64,000 nt of DNA from Pinus tabuliformis (GCA_031772625.1 CM062810.1:870809650-870873649); one strand, 5' to 3'. Counted from the stretch's first letter, positions 22,604-34,839 are shown. Notes: generated by a model not told the origin, from the letters alone. A program made the numbers and translations.

Positions 22604-23823
22604 TGATGCAGGAGCATCAGAACGGGCCAGCAATGTGGAAAATTTTCCACATGTTGTGGCCTGACAGGGTGAAATTTGTCGCTGAATATAGTTTGCTAGA
22701 GAGGTCGACTTCATAAATAATTGTGATAAGATTGTTGTAATAGGTGTAAGAGGCCGCAAATAGATAAGAGTTTTATTGTTAGAATTTTTATATTTAGAAG
22801 ATTATGTATCGAGTAGTTAGAGAGAGTAACGGTTAGACAGTTGTAATGAAACAAGAGATTTTTTTCGTGGGAAAGTTAGTTTTTGTGTGGGTGATCTTGA
22901 GAGTGCGAGCTCAGAAGGGAGGAAAAAAAAACAACCGTGTGTCGTGTGTGTGTAATAGAGTCAGTTATTCCATGTAATTGAAAAAAAACAAAACGCAGAG
23001 CTTTAGTTGATAAACAATTTCATATGGTGTGCAACGATGTGTGAAGAATGGAGAAAAGATCATGTGTCGAATTCTGTGTTTAATCGTTGATTAATGTGAT
23101 TGCGTTTCAATTTTAATTTTAAAGATCCTTGTGCAGGAATCTGAACAGTTAATTGAGCATATAAACCAACACTGCCAAATCTGATTTCGGATTGGATCAG
23201 AACGTCGAAAAATTGGCAAATGCAGAACCCCGAAGTTGCGAATCGGAGTTGATGTGGAGTGTTAGCTGTGTAATTAAAGGCTCAGCGAACTGGAGTGTTA
23301 GTTGTGTTAGCTGTGTATTAATACAATAGAGTATATTAATATCCAGACTCTCGTGAGCGATTCCAGTCAGATTGCATGGAATCTGGAAAAGCGTTAATAT
23401 TTATATGTTAACTTATGGTGTGACTGCCAATGATGAAACGAATTGCGTTGTAAAATGGTCAACCCATATACACGTAGGACCAATCTGTAATTGTTTTGTT
23501 TATAATCGAAGCGCAACGTAGTTATGTTGAAAATGTTTTTTTGGTAAAGAAAAATAGTGGTTTGAATCCATCAGAGAGGGCGGAAAGAATTGGATGGATT
23601 GCGCCTGTATGAATGGATCAGAAGAATTTAGTTCTCAGTCTTAGTTGAAACAGGGTTTTCATTTCTGCATTCCGGCCTTTTAATATATATTTTTTTTAAA
23701 TCAACAAGATTTTTCTGTTTATTTCTTTCGCTATTGATTGTAAAAGAATTGGATTGCGCACAGGAATTAGGCGCAATAAGTTTTGGTATAGAACCAGATT
23801 GCGCACAGGGATTGGGCGCATCA
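22604..23823 (+). repeat. 3' LTR of the nested gypsy
   Basis: It pairs with 16809-18026. The pol reading frame continues from the chromodomain about 58 bases into this LTR (stop near 22662). The sequence just before the LTR is not the usual long purine tract; only a short CCGGGAG stretch is seen. The chromodomain tail and LTR start therefore share DNA. Confidence 0.93.
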
Positions 23824-24102
23824 CTAAATTTCGTGAAGGACTTTCAAATTGGCATGAATGTTTTGAGTATAAATACATATTTAAACATTATACCTTGGGG
23901 TTCATATGATTTCTAATTGATATGGATTGGTTAGAAAAGCACCATGCCATCCTATATTCCTATAACAATGCCTTCACTTTCCTTAATGAGGATGGGTAAG
24001 AAAGATGAATGAAAGGAATTCCAACCCTATTATATATCAAGGAAATATCAACCATGCAATTGAAGGAGAATTTTAGAAAAATAAAACAAATTTACAACTC
24101 AT

Positions 24103-24397
24103 CAAGGGAACTTTCAAGGATGAAAGTTTATATTAAAGTTTAGAAACCTTGGCGAATCTTACTAGTCCCTAATATGCAAATTGTAAAATGTTTTGCAATA
24201 TTTTTGTAAAAAGATTTAGATTTATAATGATTTTATAACAGTCTATATAAAATTTTGGCAATTTTAAGGGAAAACAATTTTATACTATAAAATGTGGGCA
24301 AATCATTTAAAAAAAATGGAAATCGGTGAATCTTTTTTTCGGAAACAACATGGAAAATTAGCCCGCCTACGAATATTAGCCCCTAAAATTTTCCTTG
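24103..24397 (+). mobile_element. hAT-like MITE in the old gypsy
   Basis: This is a 295-bp non-coding insertion with the 8-bp target duplication CAACTCAT at 24095-24102 and 24398-24405. Imperfect terminal inverted repeats start CAAGGGAACTTT on the left; the right end reads CAAGGAAAATTT on the opposite strand. The 8-bp duplication and CAAGG ends fit the hAT superfamily (known family feature; assignment inferred). It is AT-rich and encodes no transposase. Gypsy pol similarity is present on both sides. Confidence 0.85.
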
Positions 24398-26025
24398 CAA
24401 CTCATATGGAAGAAGGACCAAGGACAAGGTACCAATTAGTGAATATCATCTTATACTTAAATAACTTGAAGATGTATTTACTTAAATCCCAGGTTTACCA
24501 CCCAAAAGGGATATTGAATTTTCTATAGATTTTGTACATGGAGTTCCATCCTTGCCAAAAACACCATACAACATGAGTACACTAGAGATTAAGGAATTAC
24601 AAATGTAGTTGGAATAAATTTCAAAAAAAGGTTGCATAGGCCTAATCATGTCCCCTTAGGGTTCCCGAGTGCTCTTTGTTAAAAAGAAAAATTTCTCACT
24701 AAGGTTATTTATATATAAGGTAGTTGAACAATGTAACAATGAAGAACGAGTCTAGTTTACCAAGAATATATGACATTTGGATCATTTGAGGGGAGTTAAG
24801 GTGTTCACCAAGAGTGACCTGAGGTCAAGGTACCATCAGGTGAGAATTAAGGAGCAAGACATTAATAATGCAACATTTATAGAACTCAATATGGACATTG
24901 TGATTTTTTGGTGGTTCCATTGTGGGTTATGCAATGCACCAAATACTTTTATGTTCCTTATTAATGCCACTTTTTGGAATTATTAAAACACGTTTTCCAT
25001 TGTGATTTTGGATGACATCCTAGTGTACTCCAAAAATGAATAAAAACATGACTAGCATTTTAGGATATTGTTGTAGGTGCTCTAAGAACATCAACTTTAT
25101 ACTAAGTTGAGAGATGTTCATTTTAGTGATATTAGATTCATTATTTGTGTCATATTATTTTAGAGGAAGTGGTAACAGTGGGCCTGGAGAAAATCAAAGC
25201 TATTAAAAAATGGCCAACATCCAAAAATGGGATAGAGGTAAGATCCTTCATCAGATTAGTAAGCTACCATAAGAATTTGATTGATGGGTTCTAAAAAGTA
25301 ACACATCCTATCTTTTGTTTGCAAAATAAGGTTGTGAAATATGAACGGTCTCATAAACGAGAAGAGGCCTCTTAACATTTGAAAATGTTATTCACAAGTG
25401 CACGAATATTAAGGATCACTAATCCAAATGAAGATTTTATTTTGTGCATTGATGCATGGAAGGAAGGGCTTGGAATAGTACCCATGCACAATGGACATGT
25501 CATATACTATGAGTCAAAGACATTGAAGGAAAATGGGAGGAATTATGCTAGATATGATTTGGAGTTGGAAGCAATCAATCAGGCTTTAAAAATGTGGAGG
25601 CATTGTCACATGGGTGACATATTTGAATTGAGAACAAAAAATAGTGCCTTGAAGCATTTCTTTGGACAATCAAATTTGATTACCACACAAATTCAATGGC
25701 TAGAAATTTTGGTTGACTATGATTTTTAAATCAAGCATATAAAAGGAAAAGAAAATAAGGTGGTTGATTCACTCAACCAAATGATGCATACAATGCATGA
25801 TACAACCATAAATTCATGCAAATTTAATTTAAAAATTTGAATTTTAGACGATGAAAATTTAGATTACCAATATGTTAAATAGAGGAAGAGGTACAACAAA
25901 CTATTTTACAAAAAAATTATAGAAGTAATGAGATCAAAGGGGATGGAATCCTCATGTACAAAGGGAAAATTTTTGTCAAATTATTAGGGTTTGAAAGGTA
26001 CAATGTTATGTGAGATTCACAAGGT

Positions 26026-26322
26026 GAGGGAAAATTTAGGGACTAATATTCGTAGGTGGGCTAATTTTCTATACTTTTTCCAAAAAAAATATTCATCAAT
26101 TTCCATTTTTCCTAAAAATAGTTCGCCCGATTTTTATAGTATGAAAGCTTTTTACCTTAAAAAACGCCAAGATAATATATAGACTAATATAATATAATGA
26201 GTAATTTATCTATTTTTACAAAAATATCATCAAACATTTTACAACTTTTCTATTACAGATTACTAAGATTCTCCAAGGTTTCTAAACTTTCAAATAGATA
26301 TCCATCGTTAAAAAATTCCTTG
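26026..26322 (-). mobile_element. hAT-like MITE, inverted copy in the old gypsy integrase
   Basis: A 297-bp insertion, reverse-complement homologue of 24103-24397, flanked by the 8-bp duplication CACAAGGT at 26018-26025 and 26323-26330. The ends read GAGGGAAAATTT (left) and, on the other strand from the right, CAAGGAATTTTT. It sits inside the zinc-binding N-terminal part of the old integrase. It shares the words ATATTCGTAGG and CCAAGGTTTCTAAACTTT with the sister copy (reverse sense). It is non-coding. Confidence 0.87.
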
Positions 26323-27603
26323 CACAAGGTACCTTATGCTAGACATCGAGGGTACCAAAAGGCAACTTAAGCAATCAAGAAGTAATACATTTGGCTAGGT
26401 ATGAAAAATAAAGTGTAGTATACCTAACCAAATTAGTTATAGACCTAAATTAGTTTTATTTCTAGCTATATTTCTATAACTAATATCCATTCCTAAGTGT
26501 AAATAGGAAATTGTTTATAATGATCTTATTAGAAAATTTCCTAGGAATACGAAGAATCATGCTTCCATCATTATAATGGTAGATGAGCTCACTAATAATT
26601 CCCATTTTATTCTCGTAAATAAACACAAAGGGAAACAAATATTGTTGAAATGCATATGAAGGAAATTGCCAGGATATATGGTATGACAAAGGAAATTATT
26701 TCATATAGGGATCCAAAGTTTACATCAAACATATGAAAGGTTTATTCATTGAAATTGGAACCAATTTGAGATATAGTAGAACATATCATCTGAAGTTGCA
26801 TGAACAAATAAAGAGGGTCAATAAGTGATTGAAGATATGCTAAGGATGTATGTGATGGATAAACCATCAAAATGGGAAGACTAGTTTCATTTGTTGGAGT
26901 TTGCATATAATAATGGTTGTCAACCGTATTTTAAGATGATCCCATTTGAGGCCTTGTATGGTAGAAAATGCAACACATTTGTGAGTTGGGACAAGGCCAT
27001 TGCTGGGCTAAATTTTCTTAGAGAAATGGAAAAGCATGTGGTGAAAATAAAATAAAACTTGAAATATGCTAATGATAGCTAGAGAATTTATACATATAAG
27101 AATATGAAAAATAGGGAATTCAAAGTTGGTGACCATGTTTTCTTGAAAGTAAAGGGCAAGAAGACATTTTAAAAATTGGGAAGCTACTCGAAATTGACAT
27201 CTAGATTTTGTGGGCCATTTTAGATCTTGGAGAGGATTGAACAGGTTGTATATAGGATCACATTACCAAAATCCATTCATGTCCATAGTGTGTTTCATAT
27301 TCCATTATTTAAAATGTATGGTCATGATGCTAACCATGTAGTTAACTAGAATATGATTAAGGTGGAGCCTAAGTAAAACTTAACAAGTTAAACTATTGCA
27401 AAATCTTGATAGGAATATCAAGGCACTCTAAAATCAATCCATCACGTCAATAAAAGTGTAGTGGGCGCAATTTGATCCTAAAGATGCTACGTGGGAGCAT
27501 GAGGAGGACATGAGGGAGGAGTACCCTCATTTTTTGATAATTTTGAATGTACATATATGCATATAATGCACCGAGGACAATGCACAAATAAGGAAGAGGG
27601 GAA

Positions 27604-28854
27604 TGTAATAGCCCAAGGATGACATCAATGTGTACTGTATATATCATGTTTTGGTTGGTGGGATGGGAAACATTTTGGGGTTTACATGCCCATGTATATA
27701 TGTGTTTTGAGGCTATAATGCTTGTGTCATTCTAGGTCTATGAGCCTATGTGCTAAAATGCCAAAGAGACCAACCTTGTGAATATGTAATCAAATGCATA
27801 TTAATTAAATATACCATTGTTGTAGATCAAACCAGATGAGATTGTATGAGGGAATAAAACTACATGAGTGGGAGAGAGGGGTTAACAGTTAATAGATAAG
27901 GGGATTATGCTTGGAGCTAACTCATTTTTAAAGTATGGCTAAATTTAAAAGTGGCATATTTTTACCTTAGTCCATAAATTGACTTCAGGAAGTGCCAATG
28001 GTAAAAAAGGGCACATGCATACAAAAGGGGTAATGTTTGTGTTGTTGGGGATTTTGATAAGGGAATTCACAAAAGAAACTTGGTTGACTACTGAATTTCC
28101 TAATGGGGAAAGAAGGATATGACCCTTTAATTTTGTTACATGATTATCCCTAGGTAGATTAGGGTATGGGGATCAGTATCCCTATGTGAAGCGTAGAGGT
28201 TAGCTAGAGACCATTGAGGATAACTAGAGACCCTTGAGGGTAACTTGAACTCTTAGAGGCCACTAGGATCTAAGACATCCCTAGCTTACCTCAGTTAGAA
28301 ACCTTGTAAGGGTAGTGGCATAGCTTGATGGACTATGGATACAAAGAAGGAGGTGCACTACCTTGGGTTATGTGGGATGATGGTAGATGTGAAACTATTG
28401 GTTCGAGGCTATCAAGGCTTTCATACATTAACATGATTGTGTTTAACTGTAGTTATGTACTATAGCCGTATTAGGTAGGCCTTTGCTCTTGTGGAGACAT
28501 GGCCCTAGGTTGAGGGTGATCCACTGTTGAGATCACAGGAGCAATGGAGTGTATAACTAGATGGAATGTCTAAGATATACAACTAGTCGGTGCTTCCTTT
28601 ATAAGATATGTGTACATTATTATATATTAATGGGTTTTCCACTATGTTTATTTTATGTATCTTCACATGCCATATAGAGTTAGCAATCTAAAATATGTTA
28701 ATTATGTATTTACATTTGTGTACATATGAGTATTGCACAGTAGAATGCATTTGACATGCATGAAAAATATCACAAAAATCGAGCTGAGGGTGAAATTGAG
28801 AAAATTAGGTTCAAAGGTAGTGAAAAACTTGAGTCACTGAGTGTGGGTGTTACA
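27604..28854 (+). repeat. 3' LTR of the old gypsy
   Basis: It starts TGTAATAGCCC right after the purine tract GGAAGAGGGGAA and ends GGGTGTTACA, about 1.25 kb. It follows the chromodomain remains directly, as expected for a gypsy 3' end. The left partner is not in the window, so the 5' LTR is lost or beyond recognition. Confidence 0.7.
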
Positions 28855-28883
28855 AGCAACATGTCTTCTCAATAGCTACATTG

Positions 28884-29037
28884 AGGAACATTCACATAGG
28901 AATAGTTCCCCATGATACTAGGAAGAATAGAGACAAGAGAAAGAGGGATCCACTACATTTAGGAACATTCACATAGCAATAGTTCCCCATGATACTAGGA
29001 GGAATAGAGACAAGAGAAAGAAGGATCCACTAGGTTT
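28884..29037. repeat. 77-bp tandem duplication
   Basis: Two adjacent units at 28884-28960 and 28961-29037 share AGGAACATTCACATAG and GTTCCCCATGATACTAGGA. They differ at only a few positions and lie just beyond the LTR end. Confidence 0.88.
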
Positions 29038-30400
29038 TGGAGGAGGAGCTAAAGAAATATCAATAGTAAGAAAATGTCTCTCCGATACAATAAGATAACA
29101 AGAACCAAACAAAAACCCAATAACCCTACCTATTAATACTCAACAAAGAGTCAAGAAAAATATAACCACCAACCATACAAGAAACCTATGTTCATATCAA
29201 CTCACAAAACTTCACCTTGAACCTTTTACCACAAACTTAACAAAAATAAAACTGCAAAAAAAACCTCACAAATGACAATGAAACCCTAAAAAAAAGTTAC
29301 TCTTATGCTTATGTTGATTAGGTTATATATATATATAAAGTGCACGCATAAATTTTGATTTATATCAAAAGCATAAAATAGCATTTAAAATTCCAAGGAT
29401 CTAGAAGTATTATGAATGATATCTACAAAAAGTATATTGATATACGTTGCAGTTAAAAATAAAATTAAACTTCAAATACCAAACTGTTAAATATTAATAT
29501 TTACTTACAATAATTTTGTATACCTTCTCTATATTTAAAATTAATAATATGCACTCCATAATAATGAGATATACATATGCAATTATCTATTAAAGAGTAC
29601 ATATTTGTCTGCTCTCATTTTATAGTCCTGTTGCTGTTTTAGAGAGAAATCAATAAATTTTCACAGGTTTCCTGGTATAAATAATATTATCCTCCCATAT
29701 TATAACAGTTACCCTCGTGCATTGAAAATGTAACCAGAGGACACAGATCTGTTGTCCATTTTACAAAGCAGTTGTGACAAGGGCCCAAATGGCATAGATT
29801 GACTTAGAAGATGAGCGAATAAAGGAATAAAGATGCATCGGGATTCGTGCATATCAATATCTACTCAGCAATTATTAATTTTGGAGGACTAAAGGTACAT
29901 AGGGATTCATGTATATCTGTATCTATAACTGCTAAGCAGTAATCAATTTTGGAGTTTTCACCTAAAAGTCTCTTACTTCTGCCGAGTCAGTGGACAGATA
30001 AGTAACATTGGAGTCTTTTATTTCTGCAGAGTCAATGGACAGATAAATAACATTGGATGCCTGTGAGGATCTCTCATTCACGTTTTTGTATGTAATAGAA
30101 ATTTCTTTTTTTATGGGAATCTTCAATTAAGATAACGTTAGTTAATTATTAATAATAATTTTATTTATTATGGTAAATTATTGGGTTAGTAATTATATAA
30201 TGTCATAGTTTATTTGTATATTTTTTTTGTTGAGTTTTTTTGGTATATTTTTATTAGAATTTATTTATAATTTAGTTAAAATTTGTTAAAATCACAAATT
30301 TGAATGGTGAAATATACAAATTTAAATGTTTTAAAAGTTTTTTACCATACTAAATTTACATATGAAATTAAACATATTCTTAAAAAAAATCAAAATTTGA
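29038..30400. other. AT-rich DNA with short local duplications
   Basis: No gene is recognised. Two local duplications occur. Related 70-80 bp stretches around 29825 and 29890 share GGGATTC and a TATC-rich core. About 46-bp units near 29968-30056 share AGTC-ATGGACAGATAA-TAACATTGGA. Further right is simple AT-rich DNA. Confidence 0.5.
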
Positions 30401-30612
30401 AAAACTTATAATAGTTAGAGAACTTTAAAAAAAACACAGAATAAACTAAAAAATTGTTAAAAAGATTGTTTAGCTAAAAACTCCAAAATTTATAATAGTT
30501 AAATAACTTTAAAAAAACACAGAATAAACTAAGAAATTGTTAAAAAGATGATTTAACTAAAAACTCCAAAACTTATAATAGTTAAATAACAAAAAAAAGG
30601 CAAAGAATAAAC
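30401..30612. repeat. Minisatellite, 83-84 bp unit, about 2.5 copies
   Basis: Units start at 30401, 30485 and 30568 with AAAACTTATAATAGTT or a one-base variant, then CACAGAATAAACTAA and TTGTTAAAAAGAT. Divergence is small; the last unit is truncated. Confidence 0.88.
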
Positions 30613-30639
30613 TGAGGGGTTGTTCTTTATTTCACACCG

Positions 30640-31310
30640 TCCAATGGAAAGGAGAGGACATAAAATGCAATGAGGACGTGCAGGCTCTCTGTGCTCTGTA
30701 TCGGCCAGGAGAAGATACTTAAGTTTACTCACATGCTCACTCTGTGATACCTTGCTTTTGCTTCACTCTGTGATGTGCAGAGTCGTGGCCCCTGCTCCTC
30801 TGCAATAAAATGTTTGAATATAAAATAAAAACAATAATCAGGATATCTGTTATTGTATTGTGGCAGCGAAAGAACCCACGTCACAGCCATGGGAAACTTT
30901 TTATCGGGTTCCGATACGGCCATGACACTTTTTTCTGTTTACGTCAGGGTGGCCTTGGTTTGGTTTCCTTGGAGTACGTTATGTTTTCAGTGCCTGTGTA
31001 ATAACAGTATATCGCAGGATTATTGTACTGGAACGGGAAGAGTTTCATAGTCGTGACTGCTCAAATGCATGCTTCCTCGGGAAGAGATCTGTATTTTCCT
31101 CTGGTTTGTCTCTTCCATTTTGTATTCATTGCGCCGGATAGCAGTGGGGCCTGCAGCCTGCTCTTCGGTCGAATGGCAGTGAATTTGAAGAATCGCATGG
31201 GCCTAGTTGCTTGACTTTTCTTCAAGAGTGTGGGGTCCAAGAGAGTACCTTGGAAAGTCATGGCTGGCTACACTCTTCCATTGAAGAGCACGCTAGCCAA
31301 GGAGAGAGTA
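30640..31310. other. GC-richer island of unknown nature
   Basis: This 670-bp stretch is clearly richer in G+C and CpG than the DNA on both sides. It has a CCAAT word near 30643, the ACGT element CCCACGTCAC near 30870, and short frames on both strands (for example MGNFLSGSDTAM from 30889 and MYWNGKSFIVV from 31023). None exceeds 66 codons or is recognisable. It could be a promoter plus first exon, a pseudogene, or a fragment carried by a transposon. No splice structure could be drawn. Confidence 0.4.
31266..31298. repeat. Inverted repeat / hairpin
   Basis: The arms GGCTA...CTCTTC and GAAGAG...TAGCC can pair around a four-base loop, with a small internal mismatch. It lies at the right end of the GC-richer island. 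Hairpin formation is inferred from pairing only. Confidence 0.5.
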
Positions 31311-33982
31311 CGGTTATGTGACGGTTTCTGATAACAACATTATGGATCTTCAAAACTGCTTAAATGCATAAGCAAAACGTGTACTTGTGAGTTGGTACGG
31401 AAGCAAGAATTGTAGAGTCGTAATGGTTTCGCACCTTTCAGTAAAAGTAGTAAAAAAGGTAAAGAGCAAAATGTTTAGTGTAGGTTGTGAATCTCTACTT
31501 TAATTTATGGATTTTTAACGAAGTCCATGTATAATCTACTTTTATATTTGTAATTTATTGATCACAAAGTTTATAAATATTTATATTTTATTTATTATTA
31601 ATATTTAAATGGTAAGGAATTGTTTTTAATGGAAGAATGGTATTTTAATTTTAGAGATAATAGAAAGAGACATCTATATTTGCAAAGTCAGTTTTCAATG
31701 TAAATGAAATTAGATGAAGCATTTTGTTTAATGATATATTTTTATAGTAAAAAAATTGTATAAAAATAATAAAATAAAGTTGATATATTTCATAATTATT
31801 TGTTAAAAAAGAGAATTTATGTGCATAAATATTTTCAAGTGAAGGCAGAGTCTACCATTGTTAGACATTGAAATACTCCAAACAAAAACATTCAAAACAT
31901 TGCACTAAAGAGAATTAAACCCTTATGTCCTAATATGGCATGATTTTAGAGTTAAAAGGATTAGGTTTAAAAAGTTATATTATAGGAATTGTTTTTATCA
32001 AATGGTCCAAATAGAAATGATCCGGAAAGGTGGATTTGTGATAACCATACTTAGAAGTAGTAAAGAATAATCCATAACATGATGGAGAAAATTATTTGCC
32101 TTTTTGTTTTTTAATTTTTTTTGTTTTTTATATGGAAGTTATGTATGGTAGTTTAATTAAAAAATTAAAAAATGTTGATCTATTTATAGATGACTATCAA
32201 TGTTACTTTCAATGAATAATAACATAAATAAATATTCAAAAGTAGATAAAAGTGCCATTAATTTGAATGATGTCACTGTTTAAAGAAAGTGTTGTCCAAA
32301 GGAAATTGAAAGCAATAGTAGTAACCATGTTTTAGAACTTTGTAATAGACTCAAAAGAATAGTAGATTTATACACCAAATGCATAGTTAATTAAATGACA
32401 TTAACATAATGTATATGGTGAAAAAATGAGTCATTTTGTCACTTAGATTAGGATTCTTAATTTAAAGCATCCAATTTATGTTGTTTAAACAATATTTTTT
32501 CTTTATTTATATGCAAATTCCACTAAAATAAAGGTTTTGACCTCAACTCCACATTGGGAAGTTCTCAATAATATTTGATCAAATTTCCTGATCAAAAGTT
32601 TTAGATGATTACATATCATTCCCACCAAAATTGTATCACTCTTCAACCCAATTTATGAAATGCTTATAGTTATATAATAAATCACTAATGAGAAAAACAG
32701 AATTTCCATGGTAGAATTCATTCAATTTTATTTGGGTAGTTATTCTTAACTTTCTCTCTAGTTGTTACCAAGAGAAATCAAAGTGTGCACTATTTGGTGA
32801 TAGTGAAATTGTGTGACTCTGATATAAGAGCTTTAGTGCAAAATTATAAAAGGAAGAGTGACAATAGTTAACTACAAAGACTATATCTAAAATATTTTAA
32901 TGTACATATCTATAATGACAATTCTATTGTAATGATACAAATAGGGAAAAAATTATTATCTATATTTATATTATAGTGTAAAAATTTTGAAAAATTTATT
33001 AACCCTTAAACCCTAAAATGTTTAGTGATTGCTTTCTAAAAATATTGAACCTAAATTTTTGACAATTTTTAAAGGAAAATACTTTTATTCTATAGAATTA
33101 GAGTGAGTCAATTTAGAAAAGAATGGAAATTTGTAAATATTTGTTTGGAAAAAAAAAAAAAACTAGAAAATTAAACAATCAAAAAAATTTAGCCCAATTA
33201 AAAATTTCCTAAATACAAACATGGTCCTAAACAATAAAAATTCAATTTGATTGTTCAAAATAAACTTTCAATATTTTATTGTTTTTTCAATCCAGACTAT
33301 GACATAATATATCAATCGAAACTATCAAACAATGCTATATATTTTTAAGTAGACATGTATGCTAATTTTGAGGAAAACAAAATCTTTTGCTAAGTAATAT
33401 ACAAACTTAGAAAAAAAATTTGTTAGAAAATTTTTTTGTAAGAGGTCAAAATACTTATTGAACATAATGCAATATGCGAAGTATACAATTTTCTAATGTT
33501 ACTAAACAAGTATATATATATATGTTTTCTATAACAATAAGGAACACGAAGCTTGTAGTATCTATAGTAAACAAAATTTTATATTTTTCTATATTGTCTA
33601 TAGAAATAAGGAAACATGAAGTTTGGATGGGTATACATTTTAGCTTGTTGCATAACTATTTTAGCAATATTAGGCAAAAACGCTTAAAGATATTGGATTT
33701 TAGTATTTTATTTATAAAACATGGTAATAAAGAAAGAAATAAAGTAAAATGCAGAAAAACAAGTGGAAAAAATGTGTTTGAGCAATGTAAATGAAAACAT
33801 ATTTTTTTAAAGAGCTACTCTGAAATTGAAAGGAAAATTTGCTCGCATAAAACTAATATTCTTCCATATGTAAAAATTAATTCTAGTTTTTGAAAACGTC
33901 TTTAAACTAGGTAATGTAAATAATGTATTTTTGATTTATTAATAATTTTGAGAGTGCTAAAAGTATGTAGAAATACTTCTAT
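31311..33982. other. AT-rich gene-free stretch
   Basis: Strongly AT-rich, with many A- and T-runs and a short TA repeat near 33510. No frame resembles a gene; the 106-codon frame at 33474 has biased low-complexity composition. A probable worn MITE lies at about 32975-33212. Confidence 0.45.
32975..33212 (+). mobile_element. Probable worn copy of the hAT-like MITE
   Basis: Order and spacing of words (AAAATGTTTAGTGAT, TTTTTGACAATTTTTAA, ACTTTTATTCTATA, then TTTAGCCCAATT and AAATTTCCT) follow the 24103-24397 copy. Identity is low and the ends are unclear. It could be chance similarity of AT-rich DNA. Confidence 0.35.
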
Positions 33983-34374
33983 GAAGTATATTGAAATAAA
34001 TGGGGAATAAGAACTTAAAATTTTATGGAAACACATCGACAAATTTTATTCAGTATCATGATGAGTTGATTATAAAATGTTGGTTCTATTATGAGAGTAT
34101 TTTAAATTTAAAATATTATTTTGAAGGGGATTTGGTTGAGATGAAAAAGATGAGATGTAAACATATTTGTTTGAAGTATATTGAAATAAATGGGGAATAA
34201 GTACTCAAAATTTTATGGAAATTAAATTTAAAATATTATTTTGAAGGGGATTTGGTTGAGATGAAAAAGATGAGATGTAAACATATTTGTTTGAAGTATA
34301 TTGAAATAAATGGGGAATAAGTACTCAAAATTTTATATGGAAATACGCTGAATTTTTTTATTAAGTAACATGAT
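33983..34374. repeat. Tandem repeat, 120-bp unit, left of the copia element
   Basis: Units at 34102-34221 and 34222-34341 are almost identical, including GAAGGGGATTTGGTTGAGAT and GAAATAAATGGGGAATAAGT. A longer, related copy precedes them (from about 33983). Another related copy continues right of the copia element at about 39390-39530. The array is therefore interrupted by that element. Confidence 0.85.
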
Positions 34375-34826
34375 TGTTGGGTTGTGTTATATTCTTTCCA
34401 CGTAGTTAACATGGGGTTTGAGGGGCACCGGTAACCCCATTTTATGGGGTCTGGGGTAGTGACCCAGAAAATTTTGGTTTTGGACCCTATGTTAGGTTGG
34501 GCGGACCCATCTACGATTTTGTGTATGATTTACGCACATATTTTTTTGTATGATTTACGCACATATTTTTTGGACACGATGGTTTTTGGTCCATGGTATT
34601 GGACGTGATGGTTTTCGGTCCATGGTATTGGATGCTTCAGGATGTATAAATATGTATTATAACATTGAAAGGAACATAATGAAAAAATCAAGTGGTAGTC
34701 CCGGTTTTGGGATCCAGGGGAAAGTCTCTGTGTATATGTGTTTTATGTGTTTTGCTCTCGCATTATTTATTTTCTGTGTTTTAGAATTCGTATGCAGGTA
34801 ATTTCTATACGGGGTTAAAACCTACA
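34375..34826 (+). repeat. 5' LTR of the copia element
   Basis: It starts TGTTGGGTTGTG and ends AAAACCTACA, pairing with 38934-39389. It carries two copies of a 29-bp unit at 34572-34629 and a TATA box at 34645-34652. Confidence 0.93.
34645..34652 (+). promoter_or_regulatory. TATA box of the copia LTR
   Basis: TATAAATA lies 270 bases into the LTR and is conserved at 39207-39214 in the partner. It fits the LTR promoter, placing the transcript start near 34675-34685 (inference). Confidence 0.6.
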
Positions 34827-34828
34827 TT

Positions 34829-34839
34829 TGGTATCAGAG
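34829..34839 (+). promoter_or_regulatory. Primer-binding site of the copia element
   Basis: TGGTATCAGAG lies two bases after the 5' LTR, the initiator-methionine tRNA type. Confidence 0.88.

Larger units (their letters stand above)
16809..23823 (+). mobile_element. Younger Ty3/gypsy chromovirus nested in the old one
   Basis: LTRs of 1218 and 1220 bp flank gag-pol, with the 5-bp target duplication ctaaa at 16804-16808 and 23824-23828. Parts in order: gag from 18072 (N-term MPPRRGIGRGRPEPN; capsid about 18400-18780), zinc knuckle CYTCGEWGHMSRDC at about 18984-19025, protease DSGSTDN near 19248, reverse transcriptase about 19850-20600 with YLDD near 20292, RNase H about 20700-21080, integrase about 21290-22060, and a chromodomain about 22430-22560. 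The gag start and the DAGAS words at the 3' LTR edge recall Galadriel-type chromoviruses (inference). LTR mismatch is about 3-4% by eye. The body looks nearly full length but has roughly half a dozen breaks. Confidence 0.93.
15400..28854 (+). mobile_element. Old Ty3/gypsy element, split by later insertions
   Basis: The conceptual translation shows chromovirus-type parts in order. Gag capsid remains lie at about 15950-16300, and protease-side remains at 16580-16800 resume at 23829-24060 (SYDF and MDWLEKHHA words). Reverse transcriptase is at about 24500-25300, RNase H at 25380-25800, integrase at 25990-26980, and the integrase tail with chromodomain at 27100-27540. A 3' LTR follows. It is interrupted by a younger gypsy element (16809-23823) and by MITEs at 24103 and 26026. 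No 5' LTR or primer site was found on the left. It is broken in very many places and old. Confidence 0.75.

Noticed and set aside
33474-33794. 106-codon frame in the AT-rich region
   Set aside because: Low-complexity, Lys/Ile/Asn-rich composition, no recognisable motif, and no promoter or neighbouring exon.
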